From Actinomycetota bacterium (GTDB lineage: Bacteria; Actinomycetota; Acidimicrobiia; Acidimicrobiales; Microtrichaceae), in NCBI GenBank assembly GCA_016703525.1, contig JADJBW010000002.1, positions 248,001 to 312,000 of the forward strand: a DNA stretch of 64,000 nucleotides. The letters are read 5' to 3'. Below are positions 54,778-64,000 of this stretch, in pieces. The stretch's first letter is position 1, and each line of letters starts with the position of its first letter. The position numbers and the translations under genes are program-made. The notes below the pieces were generated by a model, which was given only the letters and a program-made list of their open reading frames with translations, was not told the DNA's origin and did no database searches.

Positions 54778-55542
54778 ATGGGCGAGGTGTTGAAGCCACC
54801 CACGAAACGGGAGACGAACCGGCTGGCGCGGTCGAAGCTGTTCATCGACACCGCTATGTCCATCGTGACCAACGAGGGGTTCGATGCGCTGACCATGGCG
54901 CGCCTGGCGTCTGATCTCGACGCGGCGATCGGCGCGGTCTATCGCTACTTCCCGTCGAAGGGAGCGCTCGTCGCCGAGGTGCAGCGGGAGGCGATCGAAC
55001 GGCTCACATCGAGCTATCTCCTGGGACGCGAGCGCAGCGATCGGTTCTTCGCCGACGCGGCCTTGAGCGGCGAGGAACTCGCGGTCGCGCGGCTCGTCTA
55101 CTTCGGTCGCTTCCTGTGTCGCACGTCGGTCGACTACCCGCAGGAGTTCCAGCTGCTGCAAATGCTCATCAGCGACTACCGCATCCTCCTCCCGCTCGAG
55201 GAAGGCATGCGTGTGCTGCCCTCTGCGTTGCACCTGCTGGGACGCGCGTACGACTGCATCGAGGCGGCGATGGCGGTGGGAGCGGTGAGCGATGCCGACT
55301 CGATGAAGCGCGTGGTGATCTTCGCCGCGTCGGTGACCGGGGTGCTCGTGCTGTCGCGGCTCGACCGATACGACGCGGACCTCTTCGACGGCGTCGCGCT
55401 CGCGCATCTGCTGATGTGTGATCTGTTCGTCGGATGGGGAGCGTCCGCCGACGTCGTGGCCAAGACCATGACGCTCGTCGATCAACTCGGCGAGGTCGCT
55501 CCGCTCGCGCCTCCGATCGCTCCGGTTCCGGCGGCCGTATAG
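54778..55542 (+). CDS. TetR family transcriptional regulator
   Basis: 254 residues. The HTH is at about residues 15-60: LFIDTAMSIVTNEGFDALTM, ARLASDLDAAIGAVYRYFPSKGALV. The C-terminal domain has LVYFGRFLCRTSVDYPQEFQ and CDLFVGWGA. GGGAGAAGGAG lies just before ATG 54778, a very strong ribosome site for this window. Transcribed divergently from the kelch gene and 63 bases ahead of the GGDEF-EAL gene, either of which it could control. Confidence 0.86.
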   Translation: MGEVLKPPTKRETNRLARSKLFIDTAMSIVTNEGFDALTMARLASDLDAAIGAVYRYFPSKGALVAEVQREAIERLTSSYLLGRERSDRFFADAALSGEELAVARLVYFGRFLCRTSVDYPQEFQLLQMLISDYRILLPLEEGMRVLPSALHLLGRAYDCIEAAMAVGAVSDADSMKRVVIFAASVTGVLVLSRLDRYDADLFDGVALAHLLMCDLFVGWGASADVVAKTMTLVDQLGEVAPLAPPIAPVPAAV

Positions 55543-55605
55543 CGCGCATCTGCGGGGCCATCGCTGAACGGTTCAGGTCGGTTGCCGATGTGTCGATGAA
55601 GCAGC

Positions 55606-58324
55606 GTGCATCCCCTGGCCCGCCGACTCCGCCGAGCGTTGAGCGTCCGCGCCGTGTTCGTGCTCGTGGCTCTGGTGCCGGTGCTCTCGATCGGTGCCCT
55701 CGCAACCGGCTCGGTGGTGAACGCGTCGAACCGCCTCCGGGCCAGTAGCGAGGTCGGCCGGCTCAGCCGCGAGGTGCGCACACTGGTGACGATCGAGAGC
55801 GATCTCGCGATCGAGTCCTACTGGGCACGCGCCCAGGTGAGCGTGCGTGCGGCGGGCCTCGACGAGGGTCTGGTGACCTTGCTCCTCGGCGACGAGCTGG
55901 TCCTGCGGGTGCGCACCGCCATGACATCGATCGATCGGGAGTACCGCCGACTGGGCTACGAGCGCGAGGCGGACGAGCTCCACGAGTTGCGGCTCACCAC
56001 GGCCTCGATGGTCGGCCCGCGCGACGTTGGGCGCGCCTACGCGGAGGCGACCGCCCGGGTCCGTTCGCAGATCGATACCCGGCTGGAACTCCTCGACGTG
56101 TGGGCCGGAGCGTCGACCACGCCGACGGCGCTGTCGCGTTCTGTCCGGTTGGTGAAGGCGACGGCCGACCTGCGCGCGGCGGCCTTCGCGCTGCCCGAGG
56201 TGTCCTTCGCGTACCGCGTGCCGATCGACGGCACCGACTCGACGCTGGTGTCGGTCGCCTCGGCCTACGCGCTCTATCAGCACCTGGTTTCGATCGTGGA
56301 CCGGTCCGTCGGCAACGACCGAGGGTTCGATCGGTCATGGGATCGGTTCCGGGCCGATGACGACTCGGCCTGGCTCGAAGCCTTTGTCGAGGCGACGATG
56401 GCCACCTCGGCGGCGGCCGCGCCGAGCGACGGGGTGTCGCTCGCCGGTCTGAGCGATCTCCAGGTGAGCGCCGATGCGTTCGATCGGGCGCTGAAGGGCG
56501 CATCCGAGACCCTGCCGGTGGTGGACGCTGCGGCCGGTCAGCTCGCTGCACGCGCGACGATCGCCGGCCGACTGGCATCGGGCGAGCAGCGCCACGCCGT
56601 GATCGCTGCGCTCACGATGCTCGCGGCAGCGATCTCATCGTTGGTGCTGGCGAGCCGTTGGATGATCTCGGCGTCGCGGAGCTTGGCTGCCGCGGCGTCG
56701 GAGATGCGCGACGGCGACCTCGACGTGACCGCCCCGGCGCGAGGGCCGCGGGAGATGCGCATCGCGGCTCGGGCGCTCAACGAGGCGGCGGCGCAGCTCC
56801 GCCTGGTGGAGCGGCAGGCGGAGGCCCTCGCACGCGGCCGCCTCGACGACGAGAGCCTCGTGCAACGCGCCGCCGGACGTCTCGGGACTTCGCTGCATGG
56901 CGCGGTCAGCCGCCTGGCAGCCGTGATGGTCGAGCGCGAGCAGCTCCGCCGGCGCCTGTCGCACGAAGCGACCCACGACAGCCTGACCGGGCTCGCGAAC
57001 CGAGCGGCGCTCATCACGCATCTCGACGACGCGCTCGTGCGGGTTCGCGAACACGACCGCACGCTCGCGGTGCTGATGGTCGACCTCGACTCGTTCAAGG
57101 CGGTCAACGATCTGCACGGTCACGCCGCAGGCGACGTGCTGCTGAAGGCTGTGGCCGAACGACTGGTCGCGTCGGTGCGCCATGGTGATCGGGTCGGGAG
57201 GCTCGGCGGCGACGAATTCGTGGTCGTGCTCAACTCGGTCGCCGACGCCGACGAGGCGCTCGTGATCGCCGACCGGGTGCGCCGCGATCGCTCGGCCGGT
57301 GGTCATCGACGACTTCGAGGTGCGCCCCGGCTGTTCCGTGGGGGTGGCGCTCTCGGGTGGCGATATGTCGTCGTTCGCATCGAGCGAGCTGAACGACCTG
57401 CTCCGCGACGCCGACCTGGCGTTGTACCGGGCGAAGGAAGACCCCGAACTCGGTGTCGTGCTGTGCGACGACCAACTGCGCGACGAGGTGAATCGGCTCA
57501 CGGTCGTGGAGTCTCGGCTGCACGATGCGATTCGCGACGACCATTTGGAGCTGCATTACCAGCAGGTGGTTGACGGCGCGACCGGCGCGACGCTCGGCGT
57601 CGAGGCGCTCGTGCGTTGGCGAGACGGGGCCACGCTCGTGCCGCCCGACCTTTTCATTCCGATCGCGGAGCGCAGCGAACTCATCCTCGAACTCGATCGG
57701 TGGGTCCTCGACGCGGCGGTCGCCCAGGCGGCGCGCTGGGCGAACGAGCCGCGACTCGGCCACCTGACATTCGCGGTCAACCTGTCGTCGCGGCACGTGC
57801 TCGCTCGGTCGTTGGTCGGGCAGATCCGCAGCGCACTCGCTCGGCATCGCGTCGACCCGTCGCGGCTCATCATCGAGGTCACCGAGTCGGCGCTCCTCAA
57901 CGACCTGGAAGCGGCGGCCGAGACGCTCGGGCAGCTTCGTGCGATGGGCGTGTGCGTCGCGATCGACGACTTCGGCACGGGGTACACCTCCATCGCGCAT
58001 CTGCGTGGGCTGCCGATCGACATCTTGAAAATCGACCGGAGCTTCGTGTCGAACATCGATCGCTTCGACGACCGCACCCTCATCAAGTTGATCGTCGAGA
58101 CCGGACATCTCCTGGGATGCGTGGTGATCGCCGAGGGCGTCGAGACCCCGCACCAGGAGGCGGTGCTTCGATCGCTCGGCGTCGACCAGATCCAGGGGTA
58201 CCTGATCGGACCGCCGATCCCTCCGAGCGAGATGGTGATCGCGCTCGCCCGCGGTGCGCTCGTCGCGGCGGAACAGTTGCCGACGTCGGGGATTGCTCAG
58301 GGCGTCGGCGTCAGCGGTCGATGA
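55606..58324 (+). pseudogene. Membrane GGDEF-EAL cyclic-di-GMP protein with one frame break
   Basis: GTG 55606. An N-terminal membrane segment, a ~280-residue periplasmic sensor domain, a second segment (AALTMLAAAISSLVLAS) and a HAMP-like helix lead into GGDEF: RLGGDEFVVVL is intact and RHGD five residues before it is the inhibitory I-site. The frame breaks near 57284; restoring a CG dinucleotide gives RRAIARPVVIDDFEV and runs through EAL (GVEALVRWRDG, NLSSRHV, EVTESALL, IDDFGTGYTS, KIDRSFV, AEGVET, QGYLIG) to 58324. All catalytic residues of both domains are present, so the repaired protein could make and break c-di-GMP. A consensus error is likely. Confidence 0.83.
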
Positions 58325-58331
58325 GTCACGC

Positions 58332-59597
58332 ATGGCCGTTGATTCTCCGTTCGCCAAGATGCCGCGCCGTTCCGGCCTTCGCCGCTGGGCCGGTGGGCTC
58401 GCAGCGATCGTCGCGCTGACGACCGCGTGCGACGCGTCGACGCCCGCCGGCTTCGGGGGCGGGTCGGCGGTCGGCACGACCTTCACGATCGCCGGGGCCG
58501 GTTTCGGCCACGGTGTGGGCATGAGCCAGTACGGGGCCCGCGGTCGGGCCGACGCCGGTCAGTCGGTGCAGCAGATCCTCGACGCGTACTACCCGGGCGC
58601 GTCGCTGACGCACACCCCGATCGGCGGCCCGAGGGTGCGCGTGGCGACCGCATCGTCGTCGGCCGTGACGGTGACATCGGGTCCGCTCAACGTGTCGACC
58701 GACGGGGCGGGCTACCGGACCGTGGGCGGTGCCGGCCAGGGCGTCACGATCGCCCGGTCGGGATCGTCGATCGTGGTCACGGCAGCGACCGGAGCGAAGA
58801 TCGTGGGAGCGTCGGGGAAGCCCGTCTACGTGGGATGGGCCGTGGGCGGTCTGCTCGGCGTGTCGGCGGCTGGCCGCAGCTACGACCGCGGTCGCCTCGT
58901 CGCCCAGCCATCGGGATCATCGATCGAGTTCGTTCTCGACACGATGACCATGGATGACTATCTGAACGGGCTCGGCGAGGTGCCCTCCTCGTGGCCGGTG
59001 GAGGCGCTCAAGGCGCAGGCGATCGCAGGCCGAACCTTCGCCGCCACCAAGATCGCGGCACCGCGGTCGACCACCTACGACCTCGACTCCGGGATCGTCG
59101 ATCAGTCGTTCATCGGCACGTCCCAGACGGTCGGTTCCACAGGCCAGCGATGGCGCGACGCCGTGTCGGCGACGTCGGGCAGCATCCTCACCTCGGGCGG
59201 CACGCCGATCCTGGCGACCTACTCGTCGTCGAACGGCGGGTTCTCCGAACGGAGCGAGTACGTCTGGTCCTCGGCACTGCCGTATCTCGTCGCCGCCGCC
59301 GATCCCTTCGACGCGGCCACCGGCAACACGGCGGCGAACTGGAGCCGCACCTTCACCGGCGCCGAGCTCGGGTCGTACCTCAAGGCTGCGGGCCGCGGGT
59401 CGGTCGGGTCGGTCACCCAGGTCGTCTTCAGCGGCAACATCGGCGCGTCGGGCCGGGTCGACAAGGCCACCGTCACCGTGACGGGCTCGGCCGGTCGAGT
59501 GTCGATGACCGGCAACCAGTTCCGCTCGGCGATCAACGCCGCGGTGCCCACGTCGCGCGACCTGCTCAGCACGCGCATTGTGATCACCGGCCGCTGA
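58332..59597 (+). CDS. SpoIID/LytB-domain lipoprotein-like protein
   Basis: 421 residues. A lipoprotein-like signal (LAAIVALTTACDAS) places it outside the membrane. GAGFGHGVGMSQYGARGRA is the SpoIID/LytB hallmark, with YYPGASLTHTP; later MDDYLNGLGEVPSSWPVEAL and SSSNGGFSERSEYVW complete the domain. SpoIID-like proteins are lytic transglycosylases acting on stripped glycan; outside spore formers they process cell-wall peptidoglycan. ATG 58332 is eight bases after the GGDEF-EAL stop. Confidence 0.85.
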   Translation: MAVDSPFAKMPRRSGLRRWAGGLAAIVALTTACDASTPAGFGGGSAVGTTFTIAGAGFGHGVGMSQYGARGRADAGQSVQQILDAYYPGASLTHTPIGGPRVRVATASSSAVTVTSGPLNVSTDGAGYRTVGGAGQGVTIARSGSSIVVTAATGAKIVGASGKPVYVGWAVGGLLGVSAAGRSYDRGRLVAQPSGSSIEFVLDTMTMDDYLNGLGEVPSSWPVEALKAQAIAGRTFAATKIAAPRSTTYDLDSGIVDQSFIGTSQTVGSTGQRWRDAVSATSGSILTSGGTPILATYSSSNGGFSERSEYVWSSALPYLVAAADPFDAATGNTAANWSRTFTGAELGSYLKAAGRGSVGSVTQVVFSGNIGASGRVDKATVTVTGSAGRVSMTGNQFRSAINAAVPTSRDLLSTRIVITGR

Positions 59598-60189
59598 ACG
59601 CCCACCCCAACAGCTCGTCGGTGAGCCCCTCGGGGAGGCCGATGATCGCCGCGCGTTCGCCCTCCACCGAGGCGACGAACGCACCGCCGCCGAGCTGGAT
59701 CGCGTAGGCCCCGGCCTTGTCGCGTGGCTCGCCCGTCGCGACGTAGCCGGCGATCTCGCTCGCTCCGAGGTGTCGGAACGTGACCGCCGCGGTGGCGACG
59801 GCGGCGCGAACGCGAGGCCGGTCGGGTGTGTCGGGTGCGTCGGGTCGAATCACGGCAACGGCGGAGTGCACGTGGTGGGTCCGCCCGGACAAGTCGCTCA
59901 GCATGCGAACCGCATCGTGGTCGTCGACCGGCTTGCCGAGGATCCGCCCGCCGAGGTCGACCGTGGTGTCGCCGCCGAGCACCACGACGCCGGGGTGGGC
60001 CTCGGCGACGGTCGTGGCCTTCGAGATCGCCAGTCGGTGAACGTGGTCGACGGGCGTCTCGTCGGGCAGCGGGGTTTCGTCGAGGTCGGCCGGGACGAGA
60101 TCGAGGCGGTCGATTTCCCAGCGGGCGGCATGCGCGGCGATCAGCTCGCGGCGGCGAGGCGATGCCGAGGCGAGCACGAGATGTCTCAT
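59584..60189 (-). CDS. maf: Maf-like nucleoside triphosphate pyrophosphatase
   Basis: 201 residues. LVLASASPRRRELI is the N-terminal Maf motif, GGDTTVDLGGRILGKPVD the central loop, and GYVATGEPRDKAGAYAIQ the third. Maf proteins hydrolyse nucleoside triphosphates, often modified ones, and affect septum formation. The 3' end overlaps the SpoIID-like gene by 14 bases; ATG 60189 overlaps the Dus stop (ATGA), so the two are coupled. Confidence 0.9.
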   Translation of the reverse strand: MRHLVLASASPRRRELIAAHAARWEIDRLDLVPADLDETPLPDETPVDHVHRLAISKATTVAEAHPGVVVLGGDTTVDLGGRILGKPVDDHDAVRMLSDLSGRTHHVHSAVAVIRPDAPDTPDRPRVRAAVATAAVTFRHLGASEIAGYVATGEPRDKAGAYAIQLGGGAFVASVEGERAAIIGLPEGLTDELLGWAFSGR

Positions 60190-61353
60190 CCGCCGCTCGT
60201 CGCCGATTCCGCTGCGGCGTCGAGCGCCGTGTCGTCATCGACCCGCTCGAACCAGTGCTCGGGGAGCGCGACCTTGCGCGGCCCGTTCTGGTGCCCTCGT
60301 TTGGCGCGCCGACCGTTGGGCAGCATCACCGCGGCCCGATCGAACTGCGCGAGCCGTTCCGCGAGCGCCTCGCGCGACGTGAGCTGGTTGAGTTCCCGGC
60401 GAATCTCGCCGCCGACCGGATACCCCTTCAGGTACCAGCCGGCGTGCTTGCGGAACTCGCGCACGCCGAGGTGCTCGCCGGCCCACGCGCACAGCAGGTC
60501 GAGGTGCTCGATCATCGTGTCGCACACCGCTCCGAGCGTCGGGGGTTCGGCCACGGTGCGGCCGGCGAATGCGTTGGCCAGGTCGCCGAACAGCCAGGGC
60601 CGGCCGAGACACCCTCGGCCGACGACGACCCCGTCGCAGCCGGTCGCGGCGGCCATGGCGAGCGCGTCGTCGGCGTCCCAGATGTCGCCGTTGCCGAGCA
60701 CCGGGACGGTGGGAACGGCGGCCTTGAGCTCGCCGATCGCCGCCCAGCGCGCCGTGCCCGAGTAGAGCTGCTCGGCGGTTCGGGCGTGCAGCGCGATGGC
60801 GGCGCAGCCCAAGTCGGCCGCAATCCGCCCGGTCTCGAGGAAGGTGAGGTGGTCATCGTCGACGCCCAAACGGAACTTCGCCGTCACCGGCACGTCACCC
60901 GCGTGGTGAACCGCGGCCCGGATGATCGCGGCGAGCAGGCGGCGGGCGCACCGGAAGCGCCGCTCCGCCACCGTTGCGCGTGACCTTCGGCGCGGGACAG
61001 CCGAAGTTGAGGTCGATGTGATCGACTCCCGCCTCGGCGACCAGCCGGGCCACCGCGAGCCCGACATGGTGCGCGTCGATGCCGTAGAGCTGGATCGATC
61101 GGGGGGATTCGTCGGCGTCGAAACCGGCGAGGCGCATGGTCTTGCGGTTGCCCTCGACATACGCCCGCGCCGTGATCATCTCGGCGACGTAGAGCCCGGC
61201 GCCATGGCGGCGGCACAGTCGCCGAAACGGCGCGTTGGTCACGCCGGCCATGGGTGCGAGCACCACCGGGGGCGAGACGGCAAGGTCGCCGATCGTGAGC
61301 GCGCGAGGGGGGCTGGGAGGAGGGCCGGTGGGAGGGCTGGGCGGTGGAGTCAT
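60186..61353 (-). pseudogene. tRNA-dihydrouridine synthase (Dus) with a one-base insertion
   Basis: ATG 61353 opens a Pro-rich tail and then SPPVVLAPMAGVTNAPFRRLCR, GAGLYVAEMI, and DHIDLNFGCPAPKVTRNGGGAAL, the FMN-binding and catalytic Cys regions of DusB-like enzymes. The frame breaks near 60943; removing one G from GGCGGGCG restores RRLLAAIIRAAV and runs through TAKFRLG, ALHARTAEQLYSG, NGDIWDA and GVVVGRGCLGRPWLF to 60186. It reduces uridines in tRNA with FMN/NADPH. The single-base repair in a G run and full conservation indicate a sequence error. Confidence 0.84.
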
Positions 61354-61450
61354 GGCGTGCGAGGTCGGGTTGCGGCGGGGTGGCCTTGAGGGTTGGCGGT
61401 CGGCATCGGTTGCGGTGGGCCGCGGTCGGCCGCGGTCGGGGTCGGTCGGG

Positions 61451-62848
61451 TCAGCCGACCGGTTCGAGCAGCGCTGGACCGCGCTCGAGATAGCGGCCCC
61501 ATCCTGGCTCACCGACGAACCGCCCCCGGTCGGCCACGAGGCGCCCGCGCGACCAGACTCGTTCGGCCCAGCCGGTGCACGTTCGCCCGGCGTACGGCGA
61601 GTGGTCGACGGCCATGTGCAGCGCGTCGGCGTCGAGCGACTGGGTCCGCTGCGGGTCCCACACCACCACATCGGCGTCGAATCCGGGCCGGAGTGCGCCC
61701 TTGGTTCCCCACAACCCGAACGTGCGCGCCGGCGCCTCCGAGCAGAGCCGGACCCAGTCCTCCACGGTGATGCGGCCGGCCGCGACGCCGTCCCAGATGA
61801 GCCCCATCCGGGTCTCGATACCCGGGAGGCCGCCCGGGATCGCGGTGAAGTCCGCCGCGGCCTCGTCGCCGGCGAACCCCGCGGCCCTGTCCGCCGCCCA
61901 AAATGGGCAGTGGTCGGTTGCGACGGTATGAATCCAGCCGCGCGACATGCCGTGCCAGAGTTCCTCGCGGTGCCACGGGTCGCGCAGCGGAGGTGTGCAC
62001 ACGAAGTTCGCTCCATCGGGCCGGGCGAGCGCGGAGACGTCGAGGTGGAGGTACTGCGGACAGGTCTCGGCGAGGACGCGCACGCCGCGCTCCTGGGCCC
62101 GTCGCACCTCGGCGAGAGCCGGCGCCGAACTCATGTGGACGATGTAGACCGCCGCGCCGACCGACTCGGCGATCGCGGTCGCCCGATGGGTCGCTTCGCC
62201 CTCGAGCACGGCGGGGCGCGTGGCCGAGTGCTCCGGCACGTCACGCCGCCCGGCGGCGAGGGCCTGGGCGCGGAGCGCCTCGATCGCGCCGCCGTTCTCG
62301 CAGTGCAGCGTGACCAGGCCGCCGTGGCGAGCGGTCGCCATCATGATCTCGGCGATCGTGCGATCGTCGACCTGCAACAGGTCGGGGTAGGCCATGTAGA
62401 GCTTGAAGCTGGTCATGCCGGCCTCGATGCACCGGGCGATCGTCGCTTCGGAAACCGGCTCCGTGAAGGTCATGTGGAGCCCCCAGTCGATCACCGACGG
62501 CTCGGCCCATCCCTTCCACGTCAGCGCCGCGTGCAGGGGGTCCTCGCCCCGATAGGCCGTGACGTAGGCGATGATCGTGGTGGTGCCGCCCATCGCCGCG
62601 GCGCGGGTGCCGGTATCGAAATCGTCGCTGACGCGGACCGTGCCGACCGGCAGGTGCAGGTGCGTGTGTGCATCGACGCCACCGGGGATGACGAGCCGAC
62701 CGGTCGCGTCCGCGACCGTCTCGCCCGCTGCCGGCGTGAGGTTCGGTGCCACCTCGCAGATGCGACCGAACGCGTCGACGCGCACGTCGGCGTCGCGCGA
62801 GCCGTCGACATCCACGACCGTTCCGCCAACGATCAGCGTTCCGGTCAT
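61451..62848 (-). CDS. Dihydropyrimidinase/hydantoinase-type amidohydrolase
   Basis: 465 residues. Metal-binding HTHLH is at residues 61-65, the carboxylated Lys149 in TSFKLYMAY, then VTLHCENGG, YIVHMSSAPAL, AETCPQYLHLD and TDHCPF, all in order for a cyclic amidase with a binuclear zinc site. It hydrolyses a ring amide such as dihydrouracil or hydantoin. It shares a four-base overlap with a diaminopropionate ammonia-lyase, as in the E. coli yge cluster (ygeX-ygeZ), so its true substrate may be linked to that amino acid. Confidence 0.87.
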   Translation of the reverse strand: MTGTLIVGGTVVDVDGSRDADVRVDAFGRICEVAPNLTPAAGETVADATGRLVIPGGVDAHTHLHLPVGTVRVSDDFDTGTRAAAMGGTTTIIAYVTAYRGEDPLHAALTWKGWAEPSVIDWGLHMTFTEPVSEATIARCIEAGMTSFKLYMAYPDLLQVDDRTIAEIMMATARHGGLVTLHCENGGAIEALRAQALAAGRRDVPEHSATRPAVLEGEATHRATAIAESVGAAVYIVHMSSAPALAEVRRAQERGVRVLAETCPQYLHLDVSALARPDGANFVCTPPLRDPWHREELWHGMSRGWIHTVATDHCPFWAADRAAGFAGDEAAADFTAIPGGLPGIETRMGLIWDGVAAGRITVEDWVRLCSEAPARTFGLWGTKGALRPGFDADVVVWDPQRTQSLDADALHMAVDHSPYAGRTCTGWAERVWSRGRLVADRGRFVGEPGWGRYLERGPALLEPVG

Positions 62849-63963
62849 GCGGGTCGCCTCGCCCTGACCTCATCGGCGGTCGAGCCGACGATGCGGACGA
62901 AGGTCGCGGGGTCGGTTGCGGTCTCGGTGCACAGGCACACAGCGGTCGCGGCCGGACCGAGGCCGAGCTGCTCGACGCCCCCCGCCGCGGCGGCCGCCAG
63001 GAGCGCTGCGGTCGATGCCGCGCCCGTCTCGCCAGCGGCGATCCCGCTGCGGGCCAGGAGGCGCATCGCCTCGACGGCCCAACGATCCTCGATCGTGACG
63101 CAGTCGTCGATGCCGGCCCGCAGGACCGGCCACGCGATCGGCGAGACGGTGCCGCAGTTCATGCCGACCATGATCGACCGGTGGGGACCGGGAGCCGTCA
63201 CTGGGTGCCCGGCAGCGATCGATCGGTACAGGCAGTCCGCGCCGTCGGGTTCGACCGCGATGCGCCGGGGTCCGTGGCCGGGTCCGCCGGGGTAGTGGGC
63301 GACGGCGGCCATCGCCAGCGCGCCGACACCCATCGGAATCACCAGAGCGTCGAGCGGCCCGAGAGCGGCGCCCAGAGCGGCGAGTTGCTCGTCGAGCTCC
63401 ACGAAGATCGTCTCGTAGCCCTCGGCGATCCGGGTCGGGATGGCGGTGTACCCGTCCCACGAGGTGTCGCTCACGACCACGGCGTCGGGATCGTCCCGGG
63501 CGATGGCGGCGGCGGCCCGGACCGCGTCGTCGTAGTCGCCGTCGACCTCCTCGACGACCGCTCCTTCGGACCGGATCGCCTCGATCCGTGCCGGTGAGGT
63601 GCCGGCGGGCACGAGGATCGTGGCGTCGAGGCCCGACCATGCAGCGGCCCGTGCGACGGCGCGGCCGTGGTTCCCGTCGGTTGCGGTCACGAGCCGCCGT
63701 GTGCCGGTGGCGGCCGCCGGGTCGGGCGGGGCGAGGCGTGCGATCGCCCACGACGCACCGAGCACCTTGAACGCCGGGAGCCCGAACCGCTGCTCCTCGA
63801 CCTTCACGAAGGCTCGGCCGATCCCGGTCACTGCGGCGAGTTCGGGCACCTCGATGAGCGGCGTCGGCGCGTACCCCGCGAGGCCGCGGTGGAAGGCAGT
63901 CGGCTCGCCGCTCGGAGCCGGAGCGGGGACCGGGCCGACCCCATCGTTGTGGAGCACGTGCAT
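62845..63963 (-). CDS. Diaminopropionate ammonia-lyase-like PLP enzyme
   Basis: 372 residues. YAPTPLIEVPELAAVTGI and KVEEQRFGLPAFKVLGASWA (PLP-binding Lys66) follow the DpaL/YgeX pattern; ATDGNHGRAVARAAAW and ILVPAGTSPARIEAIRSEGA are typical of fold-type II PLP enzymes. The Gly-rich IPMGVGALAMA and GMNCGTVSPIAWP are also in YgeX. It would cleave 2,3-diaminopropionate to pyruvate and ammonia. First gene of the pair; only 37 bases remain upstream in the window, so the promoter is not visible. Confidence 0.8.
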   Translation of the reverse strand: MHVLHNDGVGPVPAPAPSGEPTAFHRGLAGYAPTPLIEVPELAAVTGIGRAFVKVEEQRFGLPAFKVLGASWAIARLAPPDPAAATGTRRLVTATDGNHGRAVARAAAWSGLDATILVPAGTSPARIEAIRSEGAVVEEVDGDYDDAVRAAAAIARDDPDAVVVSDTSWDGYTAIPTRIAEGYETIFVELDEQLAALGAALGPLDALVIPMGVGALAMAAVAHYPGGPGHGPRRIAVEPDGADCLYRSIAAGHPVTAPGPHRSIMVGMNCGTVSPIAWPVLRAGIDDCVTIEDRWAVEAMRLLARSGIAAGETGAASTAALLAAAAAGGVEQLGLGPAATAVCLCTETATDPATFVRIVGSTADEVRARRPA

Positions 63964-64000
63964 CCGCCGAAGCCTACCGATGGGCTCCGCCCGTTGGGCC

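Overview
The window is about 70% G+C. It is packed with genes on both strands, many joined by ATGA or GTGA stop/start overlaps, and GTG starts are common. Two F420-type LLM oxidoreductases, a 13E12/DUF222 HNH protein with an actinobacterial SOS box, leaderless-looking promoters, DUF4126, DUF1385 and a LAxTG-type sorting signal all point to a free-living aerobic actinobacterium. Acidimicrobiia (Ilumatobacter-like) is my best guess, by inference only. I see no rRNA, tRNA, CRISPR, phage or IS element.

Layout. 0-11 kb: LLM oxidoreductases, a cyclic-nucleotide-domain protein, an SDR, a tandem pair of DUF5658 membrane proteins, an EamA exporter, an o-succinylbenzoate synthase-like enzyme, a minus-strand run of MFS / small protein / GT39-like glycosyltransferase, a TrmH-family rRNA/tRNA methyltransferase and a thiolase. 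11-20 kb: a histone H1-like protein, then a cell-surface sugar module made of a GtrA flippase-like protein, a DegT aminotransferase, a hexapeptide acyltransferase, an NAD-dependent epimerase, a GtrB-like GT2 and a GT-C-like membrane protein. That operon also carries a nitroreductase and a ProA-like dehydrogenase. 20-29 kb: a GlcD-type FAD oxidase, a thiamine-diphosphate acetolactate synthase-like enzyme, a broken SdrD_B/RCC1-repeat secreted protein, a carboxyltransferase, an acyl-CoA ligase, a PPOX protein and a broken flavodoxin. 29-33 kb: DUF1385, then a compact persulfide-response operon (CstR-like repressor with a perfect operator in its promoter, a CstB-like persulfide dioxygenase-rhodanese, and a TauE/SafE exporter). 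32-38 kb: a class III aminotransferase, SDR and Lrp/AsnC set, another SDR and an AI-2E family transporter. 38-49 kb: a large LATTG-anchored surface protein, lipid and envelope enzymes (PlsC-like, UppP, phosphatidylcholine synthase-like), a HemW-like radical SAM protein, class I fumarase and a CaiB-type CoA transferase. 49-64 kb: the SOS-box HNH gene, an MFS protein, an FHA-winged helix protein, 6-phosphogluconolactonase, a kelch protein, TetR, a GGDEF-EAL protein, a SpoIID-like protein, Maf, a Dus enzyme and a hydantoinase / diaminopropionate ammonia-lyase pair.

A striking property of this sequence is the number of single- or double-base indels in otherwise intact genes: DegT, the acetolactate synthase-like gene (two), flavodoxin, SDR, GGDEF-EAL and Dus, plus a dense cluster in the RCC1 repeats. 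Each can be repaired by one small edit that restores conserved family sequence, and most lie in short G/C runs or dinucleotide repeats. I therefore read most of them as consensus errors rather than real pseudogenes, with the RCC1 gene the one plausible exception. One apparent fusion (SDR to AsnC) is an artefact of such an indel.

I found no wholly new system. The most informative regulatory findings are the CstR operator placed between -35 and -10, the LexA box placed the same way in front of the 13E12 HNH gene, and a 31-bp-spaced direct repeat in front of the aminotransferase-SDR-Lrp locus.
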